From Lachnospiraceae bacterium 3-1 (GTDB taxonomy: Bacteria > Bacillota > Clostridia > Lachnospirales > Lachnospiraceae): a stretch of DNA of 64,000 bases. The notes beneath the pieces were generated by a model that was not told the DNA's origin, did not search any database, and was given only the letters and a program-made list of their open reading frames with translations. This document shows, piece by piece, positions 7,721-17,089 of this stretch. The stretch covers positions 214,250 to 278,249 of the forward strand of contig KE159571.1 of the NCBI GenBank assembly GCA_000403255.2, written 5' to 3'. The translations under genes and the position numbers were made by a program. Numbering within the stretch: the stretch's first letter is position 1; every line of letters starts with the position of its first letter.

Positions 7721-9772
7721 ATGAAAATGAGAAAACAGATGCGAATGGCTGCGATTCTCCTTTCCGCTGTATTGTTAAGCGGTTGTGGGGAAAACAGCAG
7801 TACACAAGAAAAAAACACGGAAACATCAGCAAAAAACTTACCAGAAGCATCATCTGAAGGTGTGTTAAAGGAGGGAGATCTTTCCGATGGCACATATCTG
7901 GCAGAATTTGATACAGACAGCGGTATGTTTCACGTAAGCGAAGCCTGCGACGGCAAGGGAACTTTAACGGTAGAAAATGGAACAATGACCATTCATATCT
8001 CCCTTGCTTCAAAAAATATCGTAAATCTATATCCGGGTCTTGCCAAGGATGCTGCCAAAGAGGGAGCAGAACTGCTTTCACCTACAGAGGATACTGTTAC
8101 CTACAGTGATGGAATGACAGAAGAAGTCTATGGCTTTGACGTACCCGTTCCTGCCCTGGGAACGGAATTTGATCTGGCATTGATTGGAACAAAGGGAAAA
8201 TGGTATGACCACAAAGTTAGTGTTTCCAATCCAGTTCCCACAGAAAATGATAACCAATCAAAAAATACAGATGATTCCAAAAAGAACACAGAAGCAAATA
8301 GTGCAGATAATTCCAAAAATATAGATACCTTAGAAAACGGTACCTATCACATGGAAATCACTTTGGAAGGGGGAAGCGGCAAAGCAGAAATTTTATCTCC
8401 TGTAACGGTTACGGTAACCGATCAAAGGGCAATGGCAACCCTTAAATGGAATAGTCCCAATTACGATTATATGATCGTGAATGGAGAAAAATATCTTCCA
8501 GTCAATACAACGGGCAATTCCGAATTTGAACTTCCTGTTTCTCAATTTGACCAGCCAATGGATGTCATCGGGGATACTGTGGCTATGAGTAAGCCCCATG
8601 AAGTAGAATATACATTAACCTTCCATTCTGACACAATGAAACTGGCAGATGCAAATACAGCAGAAGAGCCCAAAGCAAAGGCAACCTTAAAAACAACAGC
8701 AGAAACTGGTACAACACAAGAGAAAAATACAGATTTGCTTTATGCCAAAAATTTTACGATAGAACATTATGAAGGCGGATATACATTACTAACTACAACC
8801 AGGGATGGCAGGCAATTTTTTATTGTGCCAGAAGGGAAGGAAGCGCCCAAAAATATAAATACTATCATCGGAGATGCAAAAGCAAAAGATCATAACGTCT
8901 TAATTCTACAACGTCCAATCAAAGACATTTATCTGGTAGCCTCCTCTGTCATGGATATGTTTCGGGAACTGGATGGACTTTCTTCCATTACCTTTTCTGG
9001 CCAAAAAGAAAGCGGCTGGTATATTGAAGAAGCCCGGGAAGCCATGAAAAAGGGTGAGATTCTTTATGCTGGAAAATATAACCGGCCAGACTATGAAATG
9101 ATTGTCTCTAATCATTGTTCCCTTGCCATCGAAAATATGATGATTTCCCATACTCCTGAAGTGATTGAAAAACTAGAAGATTTTGACATTCCGATTCTGA
9201 TCGATTATTCCAGTTATGAATCCCATCCCCTAGGCCGTGTAGAATGGGTGAAATTTTATGGCGCACTACTTGGAAAAGAAAAGGAAGCAGAACAAATATT
9301 TAAAAAACAGGCAGAAATCCTTGAAAGAGTAGATGCAGATGAAAAAACCGAAAAGACAGTTGCCTTCTTCTATATTACCTCCAACGGCTTGGTGCAAGTA
9401 CGGCAATCTTCAGACTATATTCCAAAAATGATAGGACTTGCAGGCGGAACTTATATTTTTGAAAATTTAGGTGATACCGACCAAAAACGTTCCACCATGA
9501 ACATGCAGATAGAAGAATTTTATGCTGGCGCAAAGGATGCAGACTTTTTGATTTACAACAGCTCCATTGACGGTGGTATATCCAGTGTAAAAGAGCTTCT
9601 TGATAAATGTGAGCTTTTGGCAGATTTCAAGGCGGTAAAAGAAGGAAATGTCTTTTGTACTACAAATGATCTATACCAGCAGTCCCTTTCCATGGGCTAC
9701 TTGCTGGAAGATATTCACGCAATGATTCATAAAGAAAAAGGTACTATGAACTATCTTTTTCACTTAGATTAA
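7721..9772 (+). CDS. Lipoprotein with two Shp/NEAT-like domains fused to an ABC substrate-binding domain
   Basis: A 683-residue surface lipoprotein (signal ending LLSGC, C22). Residues about 45-165 contain one beta-rich domain (SDGTYLAEFD to KWYDHKVSVSNP). Residues about 200-305 contain a second one (ENGTYHMEITLEGGSGKA to DTVAMSKPHEVEYTL). Residues about 340-683 are a class III periplasmic-binding fold as in FecB/BtuF. The second domain resembles Shp/NEAT-type heme-binding domains and is clearly homologous to the small protein at 28563. It is followed by matching permease and ATPase genes, so it is the receptor of an importer. In this operon the cargo could be heme, a corrinoid or a cobalt chelate; the sequence does not decide. 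The start ATG has GGAAGGA upstream; the TTG at 7694 is rejected. Confidence 0.8.
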   Translation: MKMRKQMRMAAILLSAVLLSGCGENSSTQEKNTETSAKNLPEASSEGVLKEGDLSDGTYLAEFDTDSGMFHVSEACDGKGTLTVENGTMTIHISLASKNIVNLYPGLAKDAAKEGAELLSPTEDTVTYSDGMTEEVYGFDVPVPALGTEFDLALIGTKGKWYDHKVSVSNPVPTENDNQSKNTDDSKKNTEANSADNSKNIDTLENGTYHMEITLEGGSGKAEILSPVTVTVTDQRAMATLKWNSPNYDYMIVNGEKYLPVNTTGNSEFELPVSQFDQPMDVIGDTVAMSKPHEVEYTLTFHSDTMKLADANTAEEPKAKATLKTTAETGTTQEKNTDLLYAKNFTIEHYEGGYTLLTTTRDGRQFFIVPEGKEAPKNINTIIGDAKAKDHNVLILQRPIKDIYLVASSVMDMFRELDGLSSITFSGQKESGWYIEEAREAMKKGEILYAGKYNRPDYEMIVSNHCSLAIENMMISHTPEVIEKLEDFDIPILIDYSSYESHPLGRVEWVKFYGALLGKEKEAEQIFKKQAEILERVDADEKTEKTVAFFYITSNGLVQVRQSSDYIPKMIGLAGGTYIFENLGDTDQKRSTMNMQIEEFYAGAKDADFLIYNSSIDGGISSVKELLDKCELLADFKAVKEGNVFCTTNDLYQQSLSMGYLLEDIHAMIHKEKGTMNYLFHLD

Positions 9773-9790
9773 AGTCAGGAGAATACGATT

Positions 9791-10873
9791 GTGGTTTGTA
9801 AAGAGAAAGAACTCTCCAGGCATTTTCACCTACCTGGAACATGGAGTGACAAAAAAAGAAACAGAACATACCGTTATCTTATGGTCCTTATATTTCTTGG
9901 AATTGGCGCATTGCTCTTTTTCCTTTTGAATATTTGTATTGGCAGCATCCAAATTCCCCTTTCAAATACCATAAGGATACTTGCAGGACAAAAAGCCAAT
10001 GAAACCATCGCAAAGATTCTTTGGGATATCCGGCTTCCCAGAGCAGCAGCCGTTTTAATACTTGGCGGAGCCCTTTCTCTGGCAGGATATCTTTTGCAGA
10101 CGTTTTTCAATAATCCAATTGCAGGTCCCTTTGTCCTTGGAATTTCTTCTGGCGCTAAAATGGTAGTAGCCCTGGTGATGGTCTTTTTTATGGGAAAAAA
10201 TATCAGGGTTACATCCACAACTATGATTCTTGCTGCATTTATTGGGTCTATGATATCCATGGGATTTGTCTTATTGGTATCCCGCAGAATCAACAGTATG
10301 TCAATGTTAGTGGTCAGTGGCGTTATGATTGGCTATATCTGTTCCGCCATCACAGAGCTGGTTATCACCTTTGCAGATGACGCAGATATTGTAAATCTTC
10401 ACAATTGGTCCCGGGGAAGTTTCTCAGGGATGACATGGGAAAATGTAAAAGTAATGGCGGTAGTGGTTTTTCTTACATTTTTTGCTATTTTTCTTATGTC
10501 AAAGCCCTTAAGCGCTTATCAGCTGGGAGATGCTTATGCCAGAAGCATGGGTGTGAACATCCGGATTCTTCGGATATGTATTGTACTTTTTTCCAGTATT
10601 CTATCCGCATGCATTGTAGCATTTGCAGGGCCTATTTCCTTTGTTGGAATCGCTGCCCCTCATTTAGTAAAAAAACTTCTAAATACCATAGAGCCCATTT
10701 GGATGATACCTACTTGTTTTCTTGGGGGAAGCGTTTTCTGTTTATTTTGTGATCTGCTTGCAAAGACAATTCTGGCGCCCACAGAACTAAGTATCAGTAC
10801 TGTTACCGCTATTTTCGGCGCGCCAGTGGTGCTCTGGATTATGATCAAAAAACGAAAAGGCAATCATGGATAA
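9791..10873 (+). CDS. FecCD/BtuC-type ABC transporter permease
   Basis: Membrane subunit of a metal-chelate/corrinoid importer, about 360 residues with around ten hydrophobic segments. Family landmarks include IRLPRAAAVLILGGALSLAG, NPIAGPFVLGISSGAKM and GPISFVGIAAPHLVKKL near the ATPase coupling helix. The GTG start follows AGGAG by about 9 bp. It sits 18 bp after the receptor gene and 15 bp before the ATPase gene, so the three form one importer. The riboswitch ahead of the operon favours a corrinoid or cobalt-related cargo. Confidence 0.9.
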   Translation: MVCKEKELSRHFHLPGTWSDKKRNRTYRYLMVLIFLGIGALLFFLLNICIGSIQIPLSNTIRILAGQKANETIAKILWDIRLPRAAAVLILGGALSLAGYLLQTFFNNPIAGPFVLGISSGAKMVVALVMVFFMGKNIRVTSTTMILAAFIGSMISMGFVLLVSRRINSMSMLVVSGVMIGYICSAITELVITFADDADIVNLHNWSRGSFSGMTWENVKVMAVVVFLTFFAIFLMSKPLSAYQLGDAYARSMGVNIRILRICIVLFSSILSACIVAFAGPISFVGIAAPHLVKKLLNTIEPIWMIPTCFLGGSVFCLFCDLLAKTILAPTELSISTVTAIFGAPVVLWIMIKKRKGNHG

Positions 10874-10888
10874 GTAAGGATAAAAATT

Positions 10889-11677
10889 ATGAAAGACTAT
10901 TATTTTTCCACAAAAAAAATGTGTGTAGGATATGAGAATAAACCGCTGATTAAAGAAATTGAGCTTGCTTTGCCCAAGGGAGAAATTCTAACCCTAATCG
11001 GTCCCAACGGCGCCGGAAAATCCACAGTCCTAAAAAGCATTACCGGCCAATTACAGCTTATCGGCGGAACTGTATTTTTTGGAAAAAACAGTTTGGCAGA
11101 GATGAAAACAAATGAATTGGCACGCAAAATGTCAGTGGTACTTACACAAAAGCTAAAGGCGGAATTGAAAAGCTGTCGGGATGTGGTTGCCACAGGCAGA
11201 TATCCCTATACTGGATGGTTTGGCATCCTGTCAAAAGAAGATGAACAAATCATAGATGAAGTCATGGAGCTTACACATACGGCTGATATAAAGGAACAGG
11301 AATTTGACAAAATCAGCGACGGCCAGAAGCAACGGGTAATGCTTGCAAGGGCCATCTGCCAGGAACCAGAAATTGTAATATTGGATGAACCCACTTCTTA
11401 TCTGGATATCCGATACAAACTTGATTTTTTATCTATTTTACAGGAAATGCGAGAAAAAAAGGGGCTTACAGTAATTATGTCTTTACATGAATTGGAACTT
11501 GCAAAAATTGTCTCCGATAAAATACTCTGCTTAAAAGGAGAATATGTAAAACGGTATGGTACCCCAGAAGAAATTTTTGAATCTGATTTTATCCAAGAGC
11601 TTTTTGATATGAAAGAGGGAGATTTTTTGAAAAACAAAAAATTTTCCGCCTATATCAAACAGTTGGAGTGTATGTAA
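10889..11677 (+). CDS. ABC transporter ATP-binding protein (BtuD/FhuC type)
   Basis: Energises the importer made of the two preceding gene products. Walker A is [15 protein letters not shown], the signature motif is [15 protein letters not shown] (DGQKQ in place of the usual SGGQ), Walker B is [13 protein letters not shown], and the switch histidine is in SLHELELA. At 262 residues it is the normal size for the family. The divergent signature motif is common in Clostridial FecE-like proteins. Confidence 0.9.
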   Translation: MKDYYFSTKKMCVGYENKPLIKEIELALPKGEILTLIGPNGAGKSTVLKSITGQLQLIGGTVFFGKNSLAEMKTNELARKMSVVLTQKLKAELKSCRDVVATGRYPYTGWFGILSKEDEQIIDEVMELTHTADIKEQEFDKISDGQKQRVMLARAICQEPEIVILDEPTSYLDIRYKLDFLSILQEMREKKGLTVIMSLHELELAKIVSDKILCLKGEYVKRYGTPEEIFESDFIQELFDMKEGDFLKNKKFSAYIKQLECM

Positions 11678-11700
11678 AATCATCGATGGAGGAGGAAACT

Positions 11701-13188
11701 ATGGCAAAAGTAATTATGATCCAGGGCACCATGTCCGGAGCTGGAAAAAGCCTTCTGGTGGCAGGACTGTGCAGAATCATGAAACGGGACGGATACAGGG
11801 TAGCTCCTTTTAAGTCACAGAATATGGCTCTAAATTCCTATATTACCGCAGAAGGACTTGAAATGGGACGGGCACAGGTAATGCAGGCTGAAGCGGCAGG
11901 GATTGCACCTTTGGCTTGTATGAATCCCATCTTGCTAAAGCCTACCAACCACACAGGCTCTCAGGTGATTGTCAACGGAACAGTCGTTGGAAACATGAGC
12001 GCAAGAGAATATTTTAACTACAAAAAAAGCCTGATTCCAGAGATCAAAAAAGCCTTCCACAAACTGGAGGAAATTGCTGATATCATTGTGGTGGAAGGAG
12101 CAGGAAGCCCAGCAGAAATCAATTTGCGGGAAAACTGTATTGTCAATATGGGACTGGCAGAAATGATTGACGCTCCAGTGCTGTTGGTGGGGGATATTGA
12201 CAGAGGCGGCGTGTTTGCCCAGCTTTTGGGAACACTGATGCTGCTTACAGAAGGAGAAAAGAAGAGAATCCAAGGACTTATCATCAACAAATTCCGGGGG
12301 GATGTGTCCTTACTGGACTCTGGTATTCAAATATTGGAGGAAAAAGGGGGTATTAAAGTTGCAGGCGTGGTTCCCTATATGGAGGAGATAGACCTGGAGG
12401 ATGAAGACAGCCTCACTGGTCGGTTTGACCGAAAGCAAAAGGGAAAGATTGATCTTGCAGTAATCCGATATCCCAGAATTTCTAATTTTACAGATTTTAA
12501 TGTATTTGAGCAAATGTCAGATGTATCCGTTCGCTATGTAACAACGGCAGCAGAATTAGGCTGCCCAGATCTGATATTTTTGCCGGGCAGTAAAAATACC
12601 ATGGAGGACTTAAGCTGGACTCGTCAAAATGGTCTGGAGAACGCGATAAAAGCACTGGCAGGAAAAGTTCCAATCTGCGGTATCTGCGGCGGATACCAAA
12701 TGATGGGAATGGAAATCTCAGACCCAGAAAACATGGAAGCAGGAGGGTGCATCAAAGGGATGGAGCTTTTACCTGTTTTCACAGAACTGCAAAATCAAAA
12801 AGTACGGCGTCAGATACAAGGGAAAATCAATCACATCAACGGATTCTTTTCGGTATGTTCCGGTCTTGATTTTGAAGGATATGAAATACATATGGGACAA
12901 AGTATAAAAAAAGACTCCCAAAAGGGAGAAATCGAAGGGCCCCTTGTAGCAGGGCGCAAAAAAAATGTATGTGGAACTTATGTCCACGGAATATTTGACA
13001 AAGGTGCAATTGCCGCATCCCTTGTGAAATCCTTGGCAAATCAAAAGGGGATTGCCATACAAGAAGAAAGCTGCATGGACTATAAAGACTATAAAGAAAC
13101 ACAGTATGAGAAGCTAGCAGATATTTTATCAGAATATCTCAACATGGAGGAGATTTATGGAATACTTAGAGAAGCACATGTTAGATAA
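11701..13188 (+). CDS. cobQ: Cobyric acid synthase (glutamine-dependent amidase)
   Basis: Amidates four side chains of adenosylcobyrinic acid a,c-diamide to give cobyric acid, also called CbiP. The N-terminal dethiobiotin-synthetase-like domain carries the [13 protein letters not shown]-loop. The C-terminal type-1-like glutamine amidotransferase domain has the nucleophile in CGICGGYQ (C329) and the catalytic His in GTYVHGIFD. About 495 residues, the usual length. The start is the ATG after GGAGGAGGAAACT. Its 3' end overlaps cobT by 32 bp. Confidence 0.96.
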   Translation: MAKVIMIQGTMSGAGKSLLVAGLCRIMKRDGYRVAPFKSQNMALNSYITAEGLEMGRAQVMQAEAAGIAPLACMNPILLKPTNHTGSQVIVNGTVVGNMSAREYFNYKKSLIPEIKKAFHKLEEIADIIVVEGAGSPAEINLRENCIVNMGLAEMIDAPVLLVGDIDRGGVFAQLLGTLMLLTEGEKKRIQGLIINKFRGDVSLLDSGIQILEEKGGIKVAGVVPYMEEIDLEDEDSLTGRFDRKQKGKIDLAVIRYPRISNFTDFNVFEQMSDVSVRYVTTAAELGCPDLIFLPGSKNTMEDLSWTRQNGLENAIKALAGKVPICGICGGYQMMGMEISDPENMEAGGCIKGMELLPVFTELQNQKVRRQIQGKINHINGFFSVCSGLDFEGYEIHMGQSIKKDSQKGEIEGPLVAGRKKNVCGTYVHGIFDKGAIAASLVKSLANQKGIAIQEESCMDYKDYKETQYEKLADILSEYLNMEEIYGILREAHVR

Positions 13189-14248
13189 CCCCACAAAAGA
13201 AACCTTAGAAAAGATTTCCATAGATGCACCAGATAAGAACGTCTATCAAAAAGTATTAAAAAACTGGGATGGTATCGCAAAACCCTTAGATGGTATGGGG
13301 AAATTTGAAACAATTACAGCACAGATAGGCGCAATCCTAAGAACAGATGATATTGACATATCGAAAAAAGCCGTCCTTATCATGTGTGCAGACAATGGAA
13401 TTGTAGAAGAAGGCATCAGCCAGTCTGGGCAGGAGGTTACCCTGGCTGTAGCAAAGGAGATGGCCATATGTGTCTCTTCCGTAGGAAAAATGGCAGCAGC
13501 CATTGGCGCAGACACATTTCCTGTGGATATTGGAATTAACTGCCAGGAACAAATTGATGGGGTCCTTGATAAAAAAGTCTGCCCTGGCACCAGAAATTTT
13601 TGCAAAGAACCTGCAATGACCGAGGAGGAAGCAATTAAGGCAATTTTTACCGGAATTTCATTGGTCGCAGACTGTAAAGAAAAGGGGTATCAGATTCTTG
13701 CCACAGGTGAAATGGGAATTGGAAATACCACCACAAGCAGCGCCGTTGCTGCTGCCTTGTTAAAATGTGAAGCGGAGGAAGTAACTGGAAGAGGCGCAGG
13801 TCTTTGTGATGAGAAATTACAACGGAAAAAAAAGGTAATTGCTAAAGCAATTGAAAGGTATAAGCTTTATGAGGCCGCCCCCCTTACGATACTTCAAACC
13901 GTGGGAGGACTGGATATTGCAGGGCTTTGTGGCGTCTGTATTGGTGGAGCAATTTTCCATATCCCAGTAGTCTTAGACGGCGTCATCAGTATGGTGGCCG
14001 CACTCCTTGCCGAAAACCTTGTTCCAGGAACCATGGAATATTTGATTCCATCCCATAAAGGCAAAGAACCAGCAGTAGAAAAAATGGTGAAAGAGCTGAA
14101 TATCGACCCTGTCATCCATGGAAATATGGCATTGGGGGAAGGAACGGGAGCCGTTATGATGATGTCTTTGTTAGACATGGCATTATACGTTTACAGTGAA
14201 AAGACTTCCTTCGAGGATATTCAGGTAGAACAATACGAACGGTATTGA
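13157..14248 (+). CDS. cobT: Nicotinate-nucleotide-dimethylbenzimidazole phosphoribosyltransferase
   Basis: Activates the lower-ligand base by transferring phosphoribose from nicotinate mononucleotide, giving alpha-ribazole phosphate for the nucleotide loop. Family features: [14 protein letters not shown] near residues 75-90, the [19 protein letters not shown] block, [14 protein letters not shown], and the catalytic Glu region in [14 protein letters not shown]. About 363 residues, typical. The ATG at 13157 is preceded by GGAGGAGATTT inside the end of cobQ. No benzimidazole-synthesis genes (bza or bluB) are in the window, so the natural lower ligand cannot be told. Confidence 0.95.
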   Translation: MEYLEKHMLDNPTKETLEKISIDAPDKNVYQKVLKNWDGIAKPLDGMGKFETITAQIGAILRTDDIDISKKAVLIMCADNGIVEEGISQSGQEVTLAVAKEMAICVSSVGKMAAAIGADTFPVDIGINCQEQIDGVLDKKVCPGTRNFCKEPAMTEEEAIKAIFTGISLVADCKEKGYQILATGEMGIGNTTTSSAVAAALLKCEAEEVTGRGAGLCDEKLQRKKKVIAKAIERYKLYEAAPLTILQTVGGLDIAGLCGVCIGGAIFHIPVVLDGVISMVAALLAENLVPGTMEYLIPSHKGKEPAVEKMVKELNIDPVIHGNMALGEGTGAVMMMSLLDMALYVYSEKTSFEDIQVEQYERY

Positions 14249-14265
14249 GGGAAAGGTTGAGAGCG

Positions 14266-14826
14266 ATGATGGTACTGGTCATTGGAGGGAGTGGAAGTGG
14301 AAAATCTTCTTATGCAGAGGAGGTTGCCGTTTCACTTTCCAAACCCCAAAAGAAAAAATATTATCTTGCCACAATGCAGGTATATGACGACGAAGGACAG
14401 CGCAGAATAGCGCGCCACAGAGCTCTCCGACAGGGCAAAGGATTTGTTACTATTGAGCAGCCAGTAAACATTCAAAAATCCCTTAAGGAAATGGAATCAG
14501 GGGAACGGACTGCCCTGCTGGAGTGTATTTCCAATCTCACGGCAAATGAAATGTTTACCCAAGAAAAAACCACATCCGAGGCACAGGTTACAGAAGACAT
14601 TATAAAAGGCATTACCATGTTGAAAGAAGAGACAACACATTTGGTTGTGGTGAGCAACAATGTATTTGAAGATGGCATGGTCTATGATAAAGCAACCATG
14701 GAATACATTCATGCAATGGGTGTAATCAACCAGCAGCTTGCTCTGTTGGCTGACCAGGTAGTAGAAGTGGTGGTTGGAATTCCAGTCATAGTCAAAGGAA
14801 TGAAAATTATTAACCCATCGTCCTGA
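14266..14826 (+). CDS. cobU: Adenosylcobinamide kinase / adenosylcobinamide-phosphate guanylyltransferase
   Basis: Phosphorylates adenosylcobinamide and then attaches GMP, preparing it for joining to alpha-ribazole. Walker A GGSGSGKSS (residues 7-15) and the guanylylation motif QRRIARHR with H51 are both present, so both activities are expected. About 186 residues. ATG 14266 or the adjacent 14269 follows GAGGGAAAGG. It is followed by cobS, its direct partner in nucleotide-loop assembly. Confidence 0.92.
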   Translation: MMVLVIGGSGSGKSSYAEEVAVSLSKPQKKKYYLATMQVYDDEGQRRIARHRALRQGKGFVTIEQPVNIQKSLKEMESGERTALLECISNLTANEMFTQEKTTSEAQVTEDIIKGITMLKEETTHLVVVSNNVFEDGMVYDKATMEYIHAMGVINQQLALLADQVVEVVVGIPVIVKGMKIINPSS

Positions 14827-14838
14827 AAGGAGACCGAT

Positions 14839-15612
14839 ATGCGGATAATAAAATCCTTTTTTATAGCATTTTCCATGTACTCGAAAATTCCAGTTCCACA
14901 ATTCCCATGGAAGGAGGAGGATATGAAGTATATTTTCTGCTTCTTTCCATGGATTGGCGCATTGATTGGCGTCTGCATGTATGCTTGGAGTTACTTCTGT
15001 AATATATACCATGTCGGCGCCATGTGCCGCACTGCCATCTATGCAGCCATTCCGCTCCTCATTACTGGAGGCATCCATGTGGATGGCTACATGGATACCA
15101 TGGACGCCATACATTCTTATAGTCCAAAGGAAAAAAAGCTGGAAATTCTAAAGGACTCCCATATTGGAGCTTTTTCTGTGATTATGCTTGTAATATATGG
15201 AATTGTATTTTTGGGGGCATTTTCAGAAATAACAGAAGATCCCTTATTGAAAATTGTATGCAGCGGCTTTTTCCTCTCACGCTGCCTCTGTGGAATCAGT
15301 GTGGTTTCTTTTCCACTGGCGAAAAAAGACGGAATGCTATTCACCTTTGCAGACAGCTCCCACAAAAAAATTGTGAAAGGCTCCTTATATCTGCAAAGCA
15401 TCATCTGCATTGGGCTTATGCTCTTCTGGTCATTTTTTGCAGGCTTATTTGTAACTCTTGCGGCTGTTTTATTCCTTTTTTATTATTATTACCGAAGCAA
15501 AAAGGAATTTGGCGGGGTCACCGGAGATACTGCTGGATGGTTTGGCGTCCTCTGTGAAGGATGCATCGTTGTTACAACGGCCTTTATCCATATCCTATGG
15601 TACCAGAATTAG
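14839..15612 (+). CDS. cobS: Adenosylcobinamide-GDP ribazoletransferase (cobalamin synthase)
   Basis: Integral membrane enzyme joining adenosylcobinamide-GDP and alpha-ribazole(-phosphate), the last assembly step. Several hydrophobic segments, the family motifs FSMYSKIPVPQFPW near residue 12-25, TGGIHVDGYMDTMDAI near 74-89 and the C-terminal GGVTGDTAGW, which mark the active site. At 257 residues it has the normal size. It starts 12 bp after cobU. Confidence 0.95.
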   Translation: MRIIKSFFIAFSMYSKIPVPQFPWKEEDMKYIFCFFPWIGALIGVCMYAWSYFCNIYHVGAMCRTAIYAAIPLLITGGIHVDGYMDTMDAIHSYSPKEKKLEILKDSHIGAFSVIMLVIYGIVFLGAFSEITEDPLLKIVCSGFFLSRCLCGISVVSFPLAKKDGMLFTFADSSHKKIVKGSLYLQSIICIGLMLFWSFFAGLFVTLAAVLFLFYYYYRSKKEFGGVTGDTAGWFGVLCEGCIVVTTAFIHILWYQN

Positions 15613-15672
15613 AAAATTATGGAACCTGTCACAAGACAGATTGGGTGAAAGAATCATTAATTTGGGAGAAAG

Positions 15673-16092
15673 ATGAAAATGAAATTAATTATAGGCGGAT
15701 ATGCACAAGGGAAGCTGGATTATGTGCTATCAAAAGATCAGTTGCAGGAACATGTTGTATGGGACGGCGCCTTGTTGGATGACATATTATCAAATGACGG
15801 ACCCTTTTCCACCAAAGGACCAGACAGGCAGGTGGTGATCAACCATTTTCACCAATGGGTGAGACAGCGTATGCAAAAGGGCAGACGCCCCGAAGAAGAA
15901 ATCCTTTTATTCCTGGAGCGCTGTGAAGATTGTATGATCATCAGTGATGAAATTGGAAATGGGATTGTCCCAATGGACCCCTTTGAACGGGAATACAGAG
16001 AACGTGTAGGCAGAATTCTGATTCAGCTTGCGCAAAAGGCCCAGGAGGTCTGGCGCGTCACCTGCGGAATCGGACAAAAGATTAAAGGATAA
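15673..16092 (+). CDS. Small CobU-like P-loop protein without the guanylylation motif
   Basis: A 139-residue protein related to CobU. Near the N-terminus is a P-loop-like GGYAQGK (residues 8-14) followed by Leu instead of Ser/Thr. The C-terminal half matches the end of CobU (SDEIGNGIVPMDPFEREYRE, then VGRILIQLAQKAQEVWRVTCG). It lacks the RIxxHR block that carries the GMP-accepting histidine. A complete cobU is encoded just upstream, so this is probably a paralogue with a different or auxiliary role (a kinase-only or binding protein) rather than a duplicate. Similar short proteins occur in Clostridial cob clusters, but I know of no defined function. Confidence 0.7.
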   Translation: MKMKLIIGGYAQGKLDYVLSKDQLQEHVVWDGALLDDILSNDGPFSTKGPDRQVVINHFHQWVRQRMQKGRRPEEEILLFLERCEDCMIISDEIGNGIVPMDPFEREYRERVGRILIQLAQKAQEVWRVTCGIGQKIKG

Positions 16093-16096
16093 TACT

Positions 16097-17089
16097 ATGA
16101 AATATCATATCATTGCTTTTTTTCTGGGCTTTTTGTTGGATTTACTTTTTGGGGACCCCCATTGGCTTCCCCATCCAATCCAGTTGATTGGAAAGCTAAT
16201 CGCCCAAACAGAAAAAAGTATACGAAATTTATGTAGAAAAAAAACTGACAAAAATAAAGCGGAGCTTTGGCAAGGAATCGGTCTGGTATCAGTTGTACTC
16301 ATCACCGTTATGGCAGTATCCATTTCCCTTTTGCTTTTTGCATACTGGCTGCATCCATACATGGGAACAGCAGTGGAATCCATTATGACTTATCAAATTC
16401 TTGCTGCAAAATGCCTGAAAGTTGAAAGCATGAAAGTCTGTCAGTGTTTAAAAAACGGTGATTTAGAACAGGCAAGAGCCGCTGTTTCCATGATTGTGGG
16501 CAGGGATACCGAATGTTTGGATGAAAAAGGAGTGGCGAAAGCGGCAATCGAAACCGTGGCAGAAAACACCTCTGACGGCGTCATTGCTCCTATGCTGTAT
16601 CTGGCAATTGGCGGCCCGGTACTTGGATTTTTTTACAAAACAGTAAATACCATGGATTCTATGGTTGGCTATAAAAATGATACCTATTTATATTTTGGAA
16701 GGGCAGCCGCTAAGCTGGATGACGTTATGAATTACATTCCAGCAAGAATCAGCGCCTTTTTGATGATTCTTTGTTCCTTTCTTCTTGGCAGCAGCTTTTC
16801 CGGGAAGGGTGCATGGAGCATCTACCAGCGGGACCGTAGAAAACACCCAAGCCCCAACTCCGCCCAGACGGAGGCAGTATGTGCTGGAGCCCTTGGCATT
16901 CAGCTTGCAGGGGATGCCAGATATTTTGGGAAAATTGTAAAAAAGCCTTACATTGGAGAAGCCCTGCGCAGCGTAGAGCAAGAAGACATCACTCGTGCCA
17001 ATCGCCTGCTGTATGCTGCTGCATGGATGTGTGAGTTATTATGTCTGTTACTAATGGTAATCTTATCGGTTGGAAAGGGTTTGGTATGA
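16097..17089 (+). CDS. cbiB: Adenosylcobinamide-phosphate synthase
   Basis: Membrane protein that attaches (R)-1-amino-2-propanol phosphate to adenosylcobyric acid. The N-terminus FLLDLLFGDPHWLPHPIQLIG is the family hallmark. AIETVAENTSDGVIAPMLYL, NTMDSMVGYKN and RDRRKHPSPNSAQTEAV are conserved blocks. About 330 residues. The ATG is chosen for the AAAGGAT site upstream and the fit of the family N-terminus; longer in-frame extensions are rejected. Its stop overlaps the start of cobD as ATGATG/TGA. Confidence 0.95.
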   Translation: MKYHIIAFFLGFLLDLLFGDPHWLPHPIQLIGKLIAQTEKSIRNLCRKKTDKNKAELWQGIGLVSVVLITVMAVSISLLLFAYWLHPYMGTAVESIMTYQILAAKCLKVESMKVCQCLKNGDLEQARAAVSMIVGRDTECLDEKGVAKAAIETVAENTSDGVIAPMLYLAIGGPVLGFFYKTVNTMDSMVGYKNDTYLYFGRAAAKLDDVMNYIPARISAFLMILCSFLLGSSFSGKGAWSIYQRDRRKHPSPNSAQTEAVCAGALGIQLAGDARYFGKIVKKPYIGEALRSVEQEDITRANRLLYAAAWMCELLCLLLMVILSVGKGLV

